This document shows positions 1 through 11,300 of a stretch of DNA of 33,984 bases, one piece after another; positions within the stretch are counted from its first letter, which is position 1, and each line of letters starts with the position of its first letter. The notes below the pieces were generated by a model. It made no database searches and was not told where the DNA came from. It was given only the letters and a program-made list of their open reading frames with translations. The translations under genes and the position numbers were made by a program. The DNA is from Verrucomicrobiota bacterium (GTDB taxonomy: Bacteria; Verrucomicrobiota; Kiritimatiellia; RFP12; UBA1067): NCBI GenBank assembly GCA_023269675.1, contig JAHFSX010000055.1:1-33984 (forward strand), in the 5' to 3' direction.

Positions 1-427
1 AGAAGAGCGTCTCGTCCTTGTAGTTGAGGAAGTCGGGCTGCCACTGGTTGTCGGTCTCGACGGGGTTTTCGCAGCCGCCCTCCTTTTAGAAAAGCCGCAC
101 CGGGGCGGACCACTGCTCGAAGTCGTCGCTGACGCTGAGGTAGTTGTACTGTCCCGGCACGCCTTCGGCGGGCGTGGCGTTGGCGTTCCAGGCGGCGAAG
201 AAGCGGCCCTTGAACTTCACGATGTCCACGTCGTGGTTGTACTTCAGGATCGGCTGCTTGCCGGGGTGCGGGAAGTAGATGTCCGCGAATTTCACCGAGG
301 GCGCGTAGACCGCCAGCCGCTCGGGTCCGGTCTGGCAGGGCACGCCCGCGCAGCCGGAGATCAGCGCCAGCAGCACGAGCGCGGCGGCGGCCGGCTTCAG
401 CCGCGCGGCGGGCGACAGGAGCAGCAT
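1..427 (-). pseudogene. Sialidase-like lipoprotein, interrupted remnant (runs off the window)
   Basis: This is the 3' part of the MFS reading frame plus sequence beyond its stop. From an in-frame ATG at 427 it encodes a lipoprotein-type signal ending in the lipobox LISGC (Cys codon 352-350). A soluble domain follows with HDVDIVKFKGRFFAAWN and YLSVSDDFEQWS, which look like the first blades of a sialidase/BNR-like secreted protein. A TAA at 86-88 interrupts it, but the SAME frame continues with coding-like sequence (EGGCENPVETDNQWQPDF) to the window edge. I infer one former gene broken by a nonsense change, or by a sequence error. The family call comes from memory of such proteins and is tentative. 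The upstream fusion to the transporter is described separately. Confidence 0.5.
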
Positions 428-1678
428 GCACACGCCCGCGCCGGCGAGGGAGGCGGCGAGGAAGAGGAAGCTCGCGCCCGGCCCGCCCGTGACGCTGTTG
501 AGCCAGCCGACGATGAAGGTGCCCACGAAGCCGCCCAGCGCGCCCAGGCTGTTGACCAGCGCCATGGCCTCGCCCGCGGCCTGGCGCGGGATCATCTCCG
601 GCACGATCGCGAAGAACGGCCCGTAGCCCGCGAAGATGCAGCCGCCCGCCACCACCAGGCAGGCGAAGGCCAGCCAGAAGTTCGTCGGCCCGATCAGGTA
701 GCTGGCGTAGAAGGCCGCCGCGCCGATGAACAGGAAGGGCCAGACGAAGAGCCTGCGGTTCTGCAGCTTGTCCGAGAAGTGGGAGGCGCCGAGCATCAGG
801 ATCACGCCGACCAGATAGGGCAGCGCGGTGAGCAGGCCGGTCGCGCCGATACCCTGGTTCAGCCCCTCCTTCACGATCTTGGGCAGCCACAGCACAAAGC
901 CGTAGAGCCCCAGGCTCCAGCAGAAGAGCTGCAGGCCGAGCAGCCACACGCGGCCGTCGCGCAGCGCGGCCCAGTAGTTCTTGACCGGCGGCAGCCCCTG
1001 CTGTTCCTGATCCAAAGCCCGCTCGATGCCGGCGGCGGTTTCCGGGGTGATCCACCCGGCCGCGGCCGGCCGGTCGTCCGCCAGATGCCACCAGACGAAG
1101 GCCCAGATGATCGAGGGGATGCCCTCCAGCACGAACATCATCTGCCAGCCCACGGCCTGGATGAGGTAGCCCGTCACGATCGAGGCCCACAGCAGCGTCA
1201 CCGGGTTGCCGAGGATCAGCAGCGTGTTGGCGCGCGAGCGCTCGCGCTTGGTGAACCAGTGCGTGAGCCACACCAGCATCGCGGGCATCACCACGCCCTC
1301 GACCGCGCCCAGCAGGAACCGGTCGAGCAGCAGCAGCGGAATCGAGGTGATGACGCCGGTGAGCGCCGAAAAAATGCCCCAGAGGATCAGCGCCCAGAAG
1401 ACCAGCCGCTTGGCGCTGCGCCGCGACGCGTAGGAGGCCCCGGGGATCTGGAACAGGAAATAGCCGGCGAAAAACACCGCGCTGATCAGCGCCGAGGTGG
1501 CCTCGGTGATGCCCAGCGTCGTGGCCAGGCCGGCGGCCGCGCCGAACCCGTAGTTGACGCGGTCGAGGTAGGCGAGGCTGTAGGTGATGAAAGCCACCGG
1601 CACGATGCGGGTGAACCGCAGGCGGGAGGCCGGCGGCTCCGCGGCGGCGCCGGGTCGGGGTGCGGAAGAGGTGTTCAC
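86..1678 (-). CDS. MFS transporter (anion:cation symporter type) with an in-frame C-terminal lipoprotein-like extension
   Basis: Inner-membrane secondary transporter of 530 residues as read. The first about 430 residues form a 12-helix major facilitator. It has the loop YLDRVNYGFG near the N-terminus, as in the ACS family (hexuronate, galactonate, tartrate and similar organic anions), and a cytoplasmic loop around residue 240. The substrate cannot be read from sequence. I chose the GTG at 1678 because AGGAG lies 8 bases upstream; an earlier ATG at 1759 would run through the promoter region. After the twelfth helix there is no stop: the frame continues into KPAAAALVLLALISGC and about 85 residues of a sialidase-like domain. 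That would be a thirteenth helix exporting the tail. The gene is divergent from a GntR regulator, which probably controls it. Confidence 0.85.
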   Translation of the reverse strand: MNTSSAPRPGAAAEPPASRLRFTRIVPVAFITYSLAYLDRVNYGFGAAAGLATTLGITEATSALISAVFFAGYFLFQIPGASYASRRSAKRLVFWALILWGIFSALTGVITSIPLLLLDRFLLGAVEGVVMPAMLVWLTHWFTKRERSRANTLLILGNPVTLLWASIVTGYLIQAVGWQMMFVLEGIPSIIWAFVWWHLADDRPAAAGWITPETAAGIERALDQEQQGLPPVKNYWAALRDGRVWLLGLQLFCWSLGLYGFVLWLPKIVKEGLNQGIGATGLLTALPYLVGVILMLGASHFSDKLQNRRLFVWPFLFIGAAAFYASYLIGPTNFWLAFACLVVAGGCIFAGYGPFFAIVPEMIPRQAAGEAMALVNSLGALGGFVGTFIVGWLNSVTGGPGASFLFLAASLAGAGVCMLLLSPAARLKPAAAALVLLALISGCAGVPCQTGPERLAVYAPSVKFADIYFPHPGKQPILKYNHDVDIVKFKGRFFAAWNANATPAEGVPGQYNYLSVSDDFEQWSAPVRLF

Positions 1679-1819
1679 GTGCGCGTCTCCTAAAGGGCAG
1701 GTTCCTGCAACAATATGCATCGGAAGTATGATATATCGATTTTGGGACGTCAACGGCAATTGACGGACTATTGACGCTAAAATGCCGTTTTTGATATATT
1801 AACGGGCAAAAGGATTTTT
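1679..1819. promoter_or_regulatory. Divergent promoter/operator region between the MFS and GntR genes
   Basis: This 140-bp AT-rich gap holds the inverted repeat CGTCAA (1748-1753) / TTGACG (1760-1765) with a 6-bp spacer. The palindrome GATATATC lies at 1730-1737, and GATATAT is seen again near 1793. On the minus strand, TTGACG (1753-1748) is followed after 17 bp by CATACT, a weak -10 for the MFS gene. The plus-strand promoter is listed separately. GntR/FadR-family regulators commonly bind short palindromes in such divergent gaps, so the 18-bp inverted repeat is the best operator candidate. This is inference. Confidence 0.5.
1771..1800 (+). promoter_or_regulatory. Sigma-70-like promoter of the GntR regulator
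   Basis: TTGACG at 1771-1776 and TATATT at 1795-1800 are separated by 18 bp, and the GntR start codon follows 19 bp later. A second TTGACG at 1760-1765 forms half of the inverted repeat just upstream. Confidence 0.55.
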
Positions 1820-2524
1820 ATGGCAAATTACTCCTCCAAAAAGGAACCCGACGCCGCCGAGGCGGAGAACACGCTGTCGCGGCGCGTCTACGCCATCTTG
1901 CGCGACGACGTCCTGGCGGGGCGGCTGAAACCGGGCGAGCGGCTGGTGCGCAAGGCGATCGCGGAACGGCTCGGGGTCAGCACGATCCCGGTGATCGAGG
2001 CGCTCTACATGCTGGAGATCGACGGGTACGTGGAAAACCGCCCGCTCAACGGCTGCCGCGTGCGCACGCTGACGATCGAGGAGATCGACGACGACCTGAT
2101 GCTGCGCGAGGCGCTGGAGTGCCAGGCGGCGCGGCTGTGCGCGGAGCGGATCACGCCGGACGAGGCCGAGCGGCTGATGAAGCGCGCCGCGCAGGTGGAC
2201 CGCTTCATCCGCGCGGACACGCCCGACCCGACCCTGGGCGGCCAGATCCACCTCGAATTCCATCTGGAGCTGGGTCGGCTGAGCGGGTACACCGTTTTCG
2301 GCGGACAGCTGAAGAAGGTGTGGTTCCAGCGCTACATGGGCCTCAACAGCCTCAAGGCGATCCGGTTCCTGCCCATCCCCGACGGCTGGCACCAGACGCT
2401 CGTGCTCCAGCTGAAGAAAGGCGACCCGGACGCGGCGGAGCGGGCGATGCGCGAGCATGTGCGCTACGGCCGCAAGGACGACCGCGACGCGCTGGCGGTG
2501 TATCTCAAAGAGCAGGCGAAGTGA
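1820..2524 (+). CDS. GntR-family transcriptional regulator, FadR/FCD subfamily
   Basis: DNA-binding regulator of 234 residues, a normal length for the FCD subfamily. Residues about 18-82 form the winged helix-turn-helix (RRVYAILRDDVLAGRLKPGE, then the recognition-helix region RLGVSTIPVIEAL and the wing NGCRVR). Residues about 90-220 form the all-helical FCD effector domain. Many FCD domains bind a metal through Asp/His residues; here the usual D-x-x-F-H start reads H-L-E-F-H, so one ligand may be changed. AAAGGA precedes the ATG at a suitable distance. It is divergent from the MFS gene and probably represses it until a sugar acid or similar ligand binds. The ligand is unknown. Confidence 0.88.
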   Translation: MANYSSKKEPDAAEAENTLSRRVYAILRDDVLAGRLKPGERLVRKAIAERLGVSTIPVIEALYMLEIDGYVENRPLNGCRVRTLTIEEIDDDLMLREALECQAARLCAERITPDEAERLMKRAAQVDRFIRADTPDPTLGGQIHLEFHLELGRLSGYTVFGGQLKKVWFQRYMGLNSLKAIRFLPIPDGWHQTLVLQLKKGDPDAAERAMREHVRYGRKDDRDALAVYLKEQAK

Positions 2525-2743
2525 GTCAAAACGTCACATTCCGCCTGTATGGGTCATAATGACTCTTTATCAAGCCCCCGGTTTAGTTACATAAATCGTT
2601 TATAATAAGATATTTGTTGATTTATAGACGTCTGGCACACCCAGTGCTCATGATGACGCGCATGCGTTTGGCGCCGACCGGCTGAACCCCGGCCTGATCG
2701 CGCCGCGGAGCCCGTGCGTGCCGAAGGCGCGCGCAGTCTGCGT

Positions 2744-2772
2744 TTGCGGCTCTCCGCGATTAAGATTATCAT
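2744..2772 (+). promoter_or_regulatory. Putative clpB promoter
   Basis: TTGCGG (2744-2749) and TATCAT (2767-2772) are 17 bp apart, 24 bp before the clpB ATG, with AAGGAG as ribosome-binding site at about 2783. I see no CIRCE palindrome and no clear sigma-32-type box in the 272-bp gap 2525-2796. Heat-shock control is therefore not visible, and the rest of the gap shows no gene. Confidence 0.5.
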
Positions 2773-2796
2773 ACGCCTTACTGAAGGAGCGTCATC

Positions 2797-5424
<2,628 letters not shown>

Positions 5425-5450
5425 ACAATCGCGGACGAGAAATTCATAAT

Positions 5451-5542
5451 GCGAACGTCGAACATTCAACATCGAACGCCCAACGTCCAACCGAGTCTCT
5501 GCGCCTGATTCGATGTTCGGCGTTGAATGTTCGATGTTCGCG
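5451..5542. repeat. Imperfect inverted repeat, CGAACATTCAACATCGAAC family, copy 1
   Basis: The left arm (5451-5491) and right arm (5508-5542) are near reverse complements built from about 10-bp sub-repeats of the type CGAACATTCAACATCGAAC. It lies 27 bp after the clpB stop and could act as its transcription end. Copy 2 is at 8172-8262. Confidence 0.8.
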
Positions 5543-5605
5543 TTCTAAGTTCGGCAGCCATGGCTCCCCGAGCCGTCCGCAGAGTGAAGCGAAAAAGGAG
5601 CAACA

Positions 5606-5800
5606 ATGAAACCGAAAACCTACATCCTGATCACAGCCTCTCTGTTGACGGTCGTGATGCTTCTGCATGCGGCCAGAATCGTGCAGCATTGGCCGGTCCG
5701 GATCAACACGTGGGAACTCCCGATGTGGATGTCGGTCGTCGGCATGCTCGTCACCGGCGCCCTCGCGTCCATCGGATTCTCTCTCGGCCGGAAAGGGTGA
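5606..5800 (+). CDS. Small two-helix membrane protein of unknown function
   Basis: 64 residues with a good AAGGAG ribosome-binding site 6 bases before the ATG. Two hydrophobic segments are visible: residues about 6-23 (YILITASLLTVVMLLHAA) and about 42-59 (MSVVGMLVTGALASIGFSLG), joined by a short loop with HWPV and WELPMW. Both ends are basic (MKPK..., GRKG), suggesting both termini are in the cytoplasm. I recognise no named family. Its stop codon lies at the edge of the tandem 108-bp repeat, whose first copy appears to begin within its last codons. The gene faces the esterase gene tail to tail. The start signal and protein-like composition make it likely real. Confidence 0.75.
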   Translation: MKPKTYILITASLLTVVMLLHAARIVQHWPVRINTWELPMWMSVVGMLVTGALASIGFSLGRKG

Positions 5801-6118
5801 GGGGCACGAGACCGCCGACTCCCCATGCGCAAGGATGCGCATGGCACATTCGGATTGTGGCACGCCCATCCTTGGGCGTGCGCAGGCTCAGCGCAGCGGG
5901 AAAAGCTGACGGGCACGAGACCACCGGCCTCCATGCGCAAGGATGCGCATGGCACATTCGGATTGTGGCACGCCCATCCTTGGGCGTGCGCAGGCTCAGC
6001 GCAGCGGGAAAAGCTGACGGGCACGAGACCGCCGGCCTCCATGCGCAAGGATGCGCATGGCACATTCGGATTGTGGCACGCCCATCCTTGGGCGTGCGCA
6101 GGTTCAGCGCAGCGTGAG
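5789..6118. repeat. Three tandem 108-bp units, each a pair of inverted hairpins (BIME-like)
   Basis: Hairpin 1 (ATGCGCA/TGCGCAT around AGGA) lies at 5825-5842, 5933-5950 and 6041-6058. Hairpin 2 (GCACGCCCA/TGGGCGTGC around TCCT) lies at 5860-5881, 5968-5989 and 6076-6097. The period is exactly 108 bp. The centre of hairpin 1, CAAGGATG, is the reverse complement of the centre of hairpin 2, CATCCTTG. GTGG precedes hairpin 2, like the GTAG/GTGG tetranucleotide of REP elements. The array fills the gap between two convergent genes and overlaps the stop codons of both. There are no unique spacers, so it is not CRISPR. Confidence 0.9.
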
Positions 6119-8116
6119 CGGGTCGGTGACCGTCACCGCGCCGGGCGGCAGGGTGCGCAGCAGATCAGGCAGATCGTAGACGCGCAGCGCGCCGTGCACC
6201 ACGTTGATGAGCTGGTTCTCCGCCAGCGGCACCTCCAACACCTCGGACCACGCGGCCAGTCCGTTCCGCAAGGTGACCTGCGCGAACAGCCCCGGCTCCA
6301 GCGCCGCGGCATGCAGCGCCGCAGGCACGGTCTGTCCCTCCGCCTCCAGCTTGACCGGACGCGGCGCGCCGGCGCCATACGCGGCCGCCGCCCGTGCGCA
6401 GACCAGGATATCCTCGGTCCGCTTCGCCAGATAAGAGGTGCCGAGCAGATAGGCCACAAACGCGTCTTTCCACTCCAGGCCTAATTTGTCGTCGCGGTCG
6501 CCGATCACGCCGCCTTGCGTCTCGCCCAGCCCGCGCAGGTCCACCGCCATCACGGTCTCGCCTTGCTTCACGCGGTCCGCGACCGCGGCTTCGGCGTCCG
6601 CCGCCTTTCCTGTTCCGTTCACGTACAGCGTCACAGCCTTGGCCGGTTGGTCCGGCACGAACACCCGCGCCGGCAACACGATGCCCGCTTCGGGACGCAG
6701 AATGCAGGTGTCGATGGCGTAGCCGTCGCGCCGCAGCGTGCCGGTCTTCTCGACCGCGCAGGGCGGCAGCTCGCTCAAGCGACGGATGCCCGTCACCCGC
6801 CGCACCTTTTCCAGCGCCCCGTCCGGCTCCCGCCACAGCGCCGCGCGCTTCTTCGCCAGGACCGCGTTGCATTCGCGGTTGAGGTCATAGACGCTGCTCG
6901 CGCCGGGCAGGAGCATCACCTGCCCCTTGGGCGTGCACCACGCCTCGGGGCCATGGATCAGCGGTTCGGCGCTCACATCCGGAACCGGCGTCACGTCATT
7001 GCAGAGCCAGCGCTTCAGCCACCCCACCGCGCCCGCCCGCAGCGGCACGCTGAAGCCGTGCTTCTCGTCGGCCTCGCACTGCGCCAACCGGTCCGCCGCG
7101 CCCAAAACCTCGTAGACGTGCCGCGCCTTGGAGACCGAAGCGCGCGCCCCCTCGATGGCGAAGAAATCCTGCACCGCGCTGCACACGAGCGTAGGCGCCG
7201 GCGCGCGTAGCGTGAGGTACTCCGCGTGATCCATGCCGAAGGCGAGCTGGCCGAAGATGTTCTGCTCCGCGTCCTGCGGGCCGATCTTTTCGATCACGTG
7301 CCGCAGGTCGGTGATGTAGCAGCTCGGCGCCGCCACCTTGACGCGCGGGTCGAGGGCCATCAGGTAACTGGTGAGCGTGCCGCCGCCGGAGTTGCCCGTA
7401 CAGCCGATGCGGCTGGCATCGACCTCCGGCCGGCTGGCCAGGTAGTCGAGCGCGCGCATGCCGTCCCAGATGCGGAAGGTGGCGGTGCCGCGTCCCAACA
7501 GGATGCTGCCCACGCCCGCGCGCGAGTGCGCGGCCGTGCCGCTCACCCGCGGCTTGCCCGTAACGGGGTCGAGCAGCTGCATGCGCTCGCCCTGGTCGAT
7601 GGGATCATAAATCAGCGCGGCCATGCCGCTCTTGACCAATTGGATACAGACCCATTCATAGGCGTCGTTGTCCTTGCCGCCCGCGCTGTGGCCGCACGGC
7701 ACCAGCACGCCCGGAACCGGCGCCGTCATTTGCTGCGGCAGATAAAGCCAGGCGGTCACGAAATGTTGCGGCTGACTCTCGAACAGGATCTTCTCGATGC
7801 GGTAGCCGTCGCGGGCGACGGTCCCGGTCACCCGCGCGCTGAGCGGCGTGCGCTCGGGAAACCCGCCCAACGCCTCGATGAAACTCGCGCGTATCCGGTT
7901 CTGATAAGCGACGGCCTGTTCTTTCGTCGCGATCGCCGCCCGCGCGGCGTCGGCCTTGTCCGTGGCCGCGAGCGCCTGCTTCAGCCAATAGTGCCTCATC
8001 ATCTCCTTGGGCGCTACGCCTTCCACGCTTTGCGGCAGCACCGTCACGGTCTCCGCCCCCGCGCCGCACGCCAGCGCGCACGCCAGCGCCGCCATCCCCT
8101 TGGTATTCATTCGCAT
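6104..8116 (-). CDS. Secreted alpha/beta-hydrolase, acetylxylan-esterase-like, with a degenerate second hydrolase domain
   Basis: Exported protein of 670 residues. The start at 8116 has GGAGG about 8 bases upstream; the open frame extends to 8263 only through an intergenic repeat. Signal peptide: residues 1-21 (KGMAALACALACGAGA). The first domain (about 90-420) is an alpha/beta-hydrolase with the nucleophile motif GNSGGG, an Asp in SAVQDFF and a His in DEKHGF, giving a plausible Ser-Asp-His triad. This type is often annotated as acetylxylan esterase in plant-polymer-degrading bacteria. The second half (about 470-660) begins like another hydrolase (RRDGYAIDTCILRP, VDLRGLGETQGG), but the place expected for the nucleophile reads EGQTVPAALHAAAL with no serine. 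It is probably inactive. The gene is divergent from the heparinase-like gene, so both may act on one polysaccharide. Substrate unproven. Confidence 0.8.
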   Translation of the reverse strand: MRMNTKGMAALACALACGAGAETVTVLPQSVEGVAPKEMMRHYWLKQALAATDKADAARAAIATKEQAVAYQNRIRASFIEALGGFPERTPLSARVTGTVARDGYRIEKILFESQPQHFVTAWLYLPQQMTAPVPGVLVPCGHSAGGKDNDAYEWVCIQLVKSGMAALIYDPIDQGERMQLLDPVTGKPRVSGTAAHSRAGVGSILLGRGTATFRIWDGMRALDYLASRPEVDASRIGCTGNSGGGTLTSYLMALDPRVKVAAPSCYITDLRHVIEKIGPQDAEQNIFGQLAFGMDHAEYLTLRAPAPTLVCSAVQDFFAIEGARASVSKARHVYEVLGAADRLAQCEADEKHGFSVPLRAGAVGWLKRWLCNDVTPVPDVSAEPLIHGPEAWCTPKGQVMLLPGASSVYDLNRECNAVLAKKRAALWREPDGALEKVRRVTGIRRLSELPPCAVEKTGTLRRDGYAIDTCILRPEAGIVLPARVFVPDQPAKAVTLYVNGTGKAADAEAAVADRVKQGETVMAVDLRGLGETQGGVIGDRDDKLGLEWKDAFVAYLLGTSYLAKRTEDILVCARAAAAYGAGAPRPVKLEAEGQTVPAALHAAALEPGLFAQVTLRNGLAAWSEVLEVPLAENQLINVVHGALRVYDLPDLLRTLPPGAVTVTDPLTLR

Positions 8117-8171
8117 CGCTCTTCCTCCAGACTTGTGTGTCAGCATAGTCCAAAAAGCCCGTAGACCGCAA

Positions 8172-8262
8172 GAACATCGAACATTGAACATCGAACGCCG
8201 AACTTCGAACGCCGTTGGACGTTGGACGTTGGAAGTTCGATGTTGAATGTTCGACGTTCGCA
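8172..8262. repeat. Imperfect inverted repeat, CGAACATTCAACATCGAAC family, copy 2
   Basis: The left arm 8172-8213 is built of GAACATCGAACATTGAAC-like units. The right arm 8214-8262 is built of GTTGGACGTTGGAAGTTCGA-like units and is nearly its reverse complement. It sits in the gap between the divergent esterase and heparinase-like genes, so here it is in promoter space, not at a gene end. Confidence 0.8.
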
Positions 8263-8307
8263 TTTATTGCCCTTGCCTTCTGTTACGCATTTTGAAAATC
8301 TTGGCGC

Positions 8308-11300
8308 ATGAAACTCTTTCAAGCGTTGCTTGGCTTTGCGCTCTCCGTTTGTGTCGCCCGCGCCGACCTGTTGCCGCTGGCCGACGAGGCGGCTCTCAAA
8401 CCGTGGGGCAAGAAGAGCAATGTCACGCTCGCTCGCGGCAAGGAAGGCGCGCTCGTGGTGGAGGTGCGGACCGGCGCGTTCGCTTACGGCTGGGTGCAGC
8501 GGCCGCTCCCCGCCCAGGCTGTGACGCCCCAGACCGCGGGCCTGTACGGACGCTTCCGGGCCGCGCCCGAGAACCGCGCGCAACTGACCGTCACCCTGAT
8601 CGTGAACGACGGCAAGGAGCACCGCTATTACTCCTGTTCACAGGGCAACGTGGCAGACAGCCGCGGCGAGTGGATCGAGTTCTACGCGCCCCTCGCGGAG
8701 TTCCGTCCCGAACGGGACGCCAAGCCGCAAAGCCTGAAGACCTCTGACCTCCGCGCCGGCGACGCGCTTCAGCTCAGCCTGAACAGCGTCAGCGGAGCCC
8801 GCGCCACAGTGGCGTTCGACCGTCTGCGCTTCCTGGACAGGTCCGAGGCCGCGACCGTGGGTCAGGCGATCAAGCGCGCGGGCCTCGGCCGCAGCCTGCT
8901 GCCGGAAGCCCGCTGCGCCGGCGCGCCGCACCCGCGCCTGCTGCTCAACCCCGAGCGCCTGGCCCGCGTGCGCGCCAAGGCCACGGCCGGCGGCGACGCG
9001 CAGGCCGCCTACGCCGCTCTGCTGGCCTACGCCGACAAGTATCTGGCCGGCTACGACGCCGAGAACCCGTTCGCGCAGGTGCTGGGCTTCCAGCCGACGG
9101 GCGAGGTCAACGGCCACCAGCGCAGCGCGCAGCTGGAGGGCCGCTTCACCGCGGCCGTCATCCCGATCGAGATCCTGGCCGCCGCCTATCAGATCACGGG
9201 CGACGCGCGTTACGGCCGGCACGCCTCCAAAGCCCTGGTGAACGCGGCCCGCTCCCTGGACGCCGACAACGCGGTGCTCAACAGCGGCTTCTACTACACC
9301 CGCACCTTCTACGTGCGCGCCCTGGCCTTCGGCTACGACTGGCTCTGGCCGCTGCTCTCTCCGGCGGAGCGCGCCGAGGTGCGGACCACGCTGCTCGGCT
9401 TCGTGCTCCAGATCCACGCCGACAGCTGGACCGCCACCTGGGGCCGCCGTCCGCTCCACCGCGTCTGGAACTGGGACCCCGGCCTGGTGAGCTGCGCCGG
9501 CCTGGGCATGCTGGCCTTGGAGGGCGAGACCACGACGGCCGAGAAGGCGATCCTCTTCGACCTGCGGCGCCACCTGCGCGACTACCTCACGCTGGGCATC
9601 GACCGGGACGGCGCGGGCCACGAGGGGCCCGGCTACCTCGCCTACGGCATCGGCGCGGGACCGGAGTTCGCCGAGTGCCTGCGCGAGCAGGGGCGCGGCG
9701 ACCTCTTCACCGAAACCAACTGGCAGCTCATCCCCTCATGGCTCGTGGCGGAAACCTTGCCGGACCTCACCCGCTGGAACAACCTCTCCGACTGCGGCCA
9801 CGGCCAGAGCGCGGCTTCGGTCTACAGCTACACCTGCGGCCGGTTGGCCGGGCTGGCGCGCGGCGCCGCAACCGTTCCCGGCGAGCGGTTGCCCTCGCCG
9901 GAAACGTTACTGACCCCCAAGGATTACCTGTGGCAGTTCGCGGAAGCGCCCGGGCCGCGCCGCCTCAGCTATCCAGCCTTAGCCTCCCTCATGGGCTGGG
10001 AGTGGCAGGCCGGGCTCTCCCGCCAGATCGCCAAGGGCAGCGCGCCCGCCGTGCTGGCCTACCTGCTTTTCCACGAGCCGTGCCCGGTGGCGCCGGACCC
10101 GGCCGCGCTGCTGCCCGGCGCCCAGCACTTCCGCGGGCGCGGTCTCGCGGTCTCGCGCACCGGCTACGACACCAACGCCGTGTATTTCGCCGTCGAGGCG
10201 GGCCCGCACGCGGCGGGCCACGACCAGGCCGACAAAGGCTCCTTCACCCTCTACGGCTACGGCGCGGACCTCGCCATCGACAGCGGCTACGGCAACGACG
10301 GCGAGCCGCTGAAGAGCGGCGGCAGCCACGCCCACAACATGGTGCTCATCAACGGCCAGGGCGAGCCTCTGAACTGGCACAACCAGAGCAGCGGCCACAT
10401 CAGCGGCTACCACCACTCCGGCCTGCTCGACTGGGTCCGCGTCGACGCCCGCGAGGCGTGGAACTTCCGCTACGACAGCGAGTGGCGTCCCCAACCCGCG
10501 GCGGAGCCGGTGGAGAAAGCCCTGCGCCACTTCCTCTTCGTGCGCGGCAGCAGCAACACCCCGCCCTACCTGGTGGTCATGGACGACCTGCGCAAGGACG
10601 GCCAGCCCGCGGACTACACGTGGCTGTGGCACATCCCCAAAAGCCTGCGCTTCGAGTGCGCCGCCGACCGCTGGACCACGGTTCCCATGCGGCTGACGGG
10701 CCCGGTGCTCACCACCGCGCCCGGGCAGACGCGCGGCGGCGCGCGCTTCACCTTCACCGCGCCCGCCGCCGGCGTCTACGCGCTGGCAGGGCTGGTCCGC
10801 GCCAACGGCGCCGACGCCGGCAAGTCAGACAGCTTCTGGCTCAGCGTCAACGGCGGCAAGCGGCTGCTGTGGGATCTGAGCGGCCGGCGCGAGTTCGGCT
10901 GGGAGAGCTTCGTGGCGCACGAGGCCGGCAGCACCAACGCCTTCACCCTGAAAACCGGAGAGACGCTGAAGGTGGAGCTCGCGGCGCGGGAGCCCGAGGC
11001 GCAGCTCTGCAAGCTGGCGCTGCTGCCCTCAGGCACGGAGTTGCCCCCCGCGCCGGACGCGGATCCCGTCGGCGGCGTGACCCTCACGGCTGACGACGCC
11101 CAGCTCCTGAACCCGCCGCTGCTGCGGCAGCCGCTCCCCGCCGGCGCGCCCGCCGGCGCGGGGCTGGCGGTCTTCCCGGTCACCACCGACGCGCGGCAGG
11201 TGACCAACGGCTGGTTCGCGACCTCGCGGGAGGGGAGCCACCCGCGCCTGGAGCACACCGTGCGCGCGGTCGAGCCGCGCTTCCTGATGGTGCTGGTGCC

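Noticed and set aside
233..1693. Long plus-strand open frame opposite the MFS gene (486 codons)
   Set aside because: Arg/Gln/Glu-rich antisense shadow in GC-rich DNA with no start signal; the minus-strand protein is a clear transporter.
5789..6118. Possible CRISPR array
   Set aside because: Units are contiguous 108-bp copies with no unique spacers and no cas genes nearby.
5527..6484. Frames within the 108-bp tandem units that read as a repeat protein
   Set aside because: They exist in several frames on both strands, have no ribosome-binding site and follow the DNA repeat exactly.
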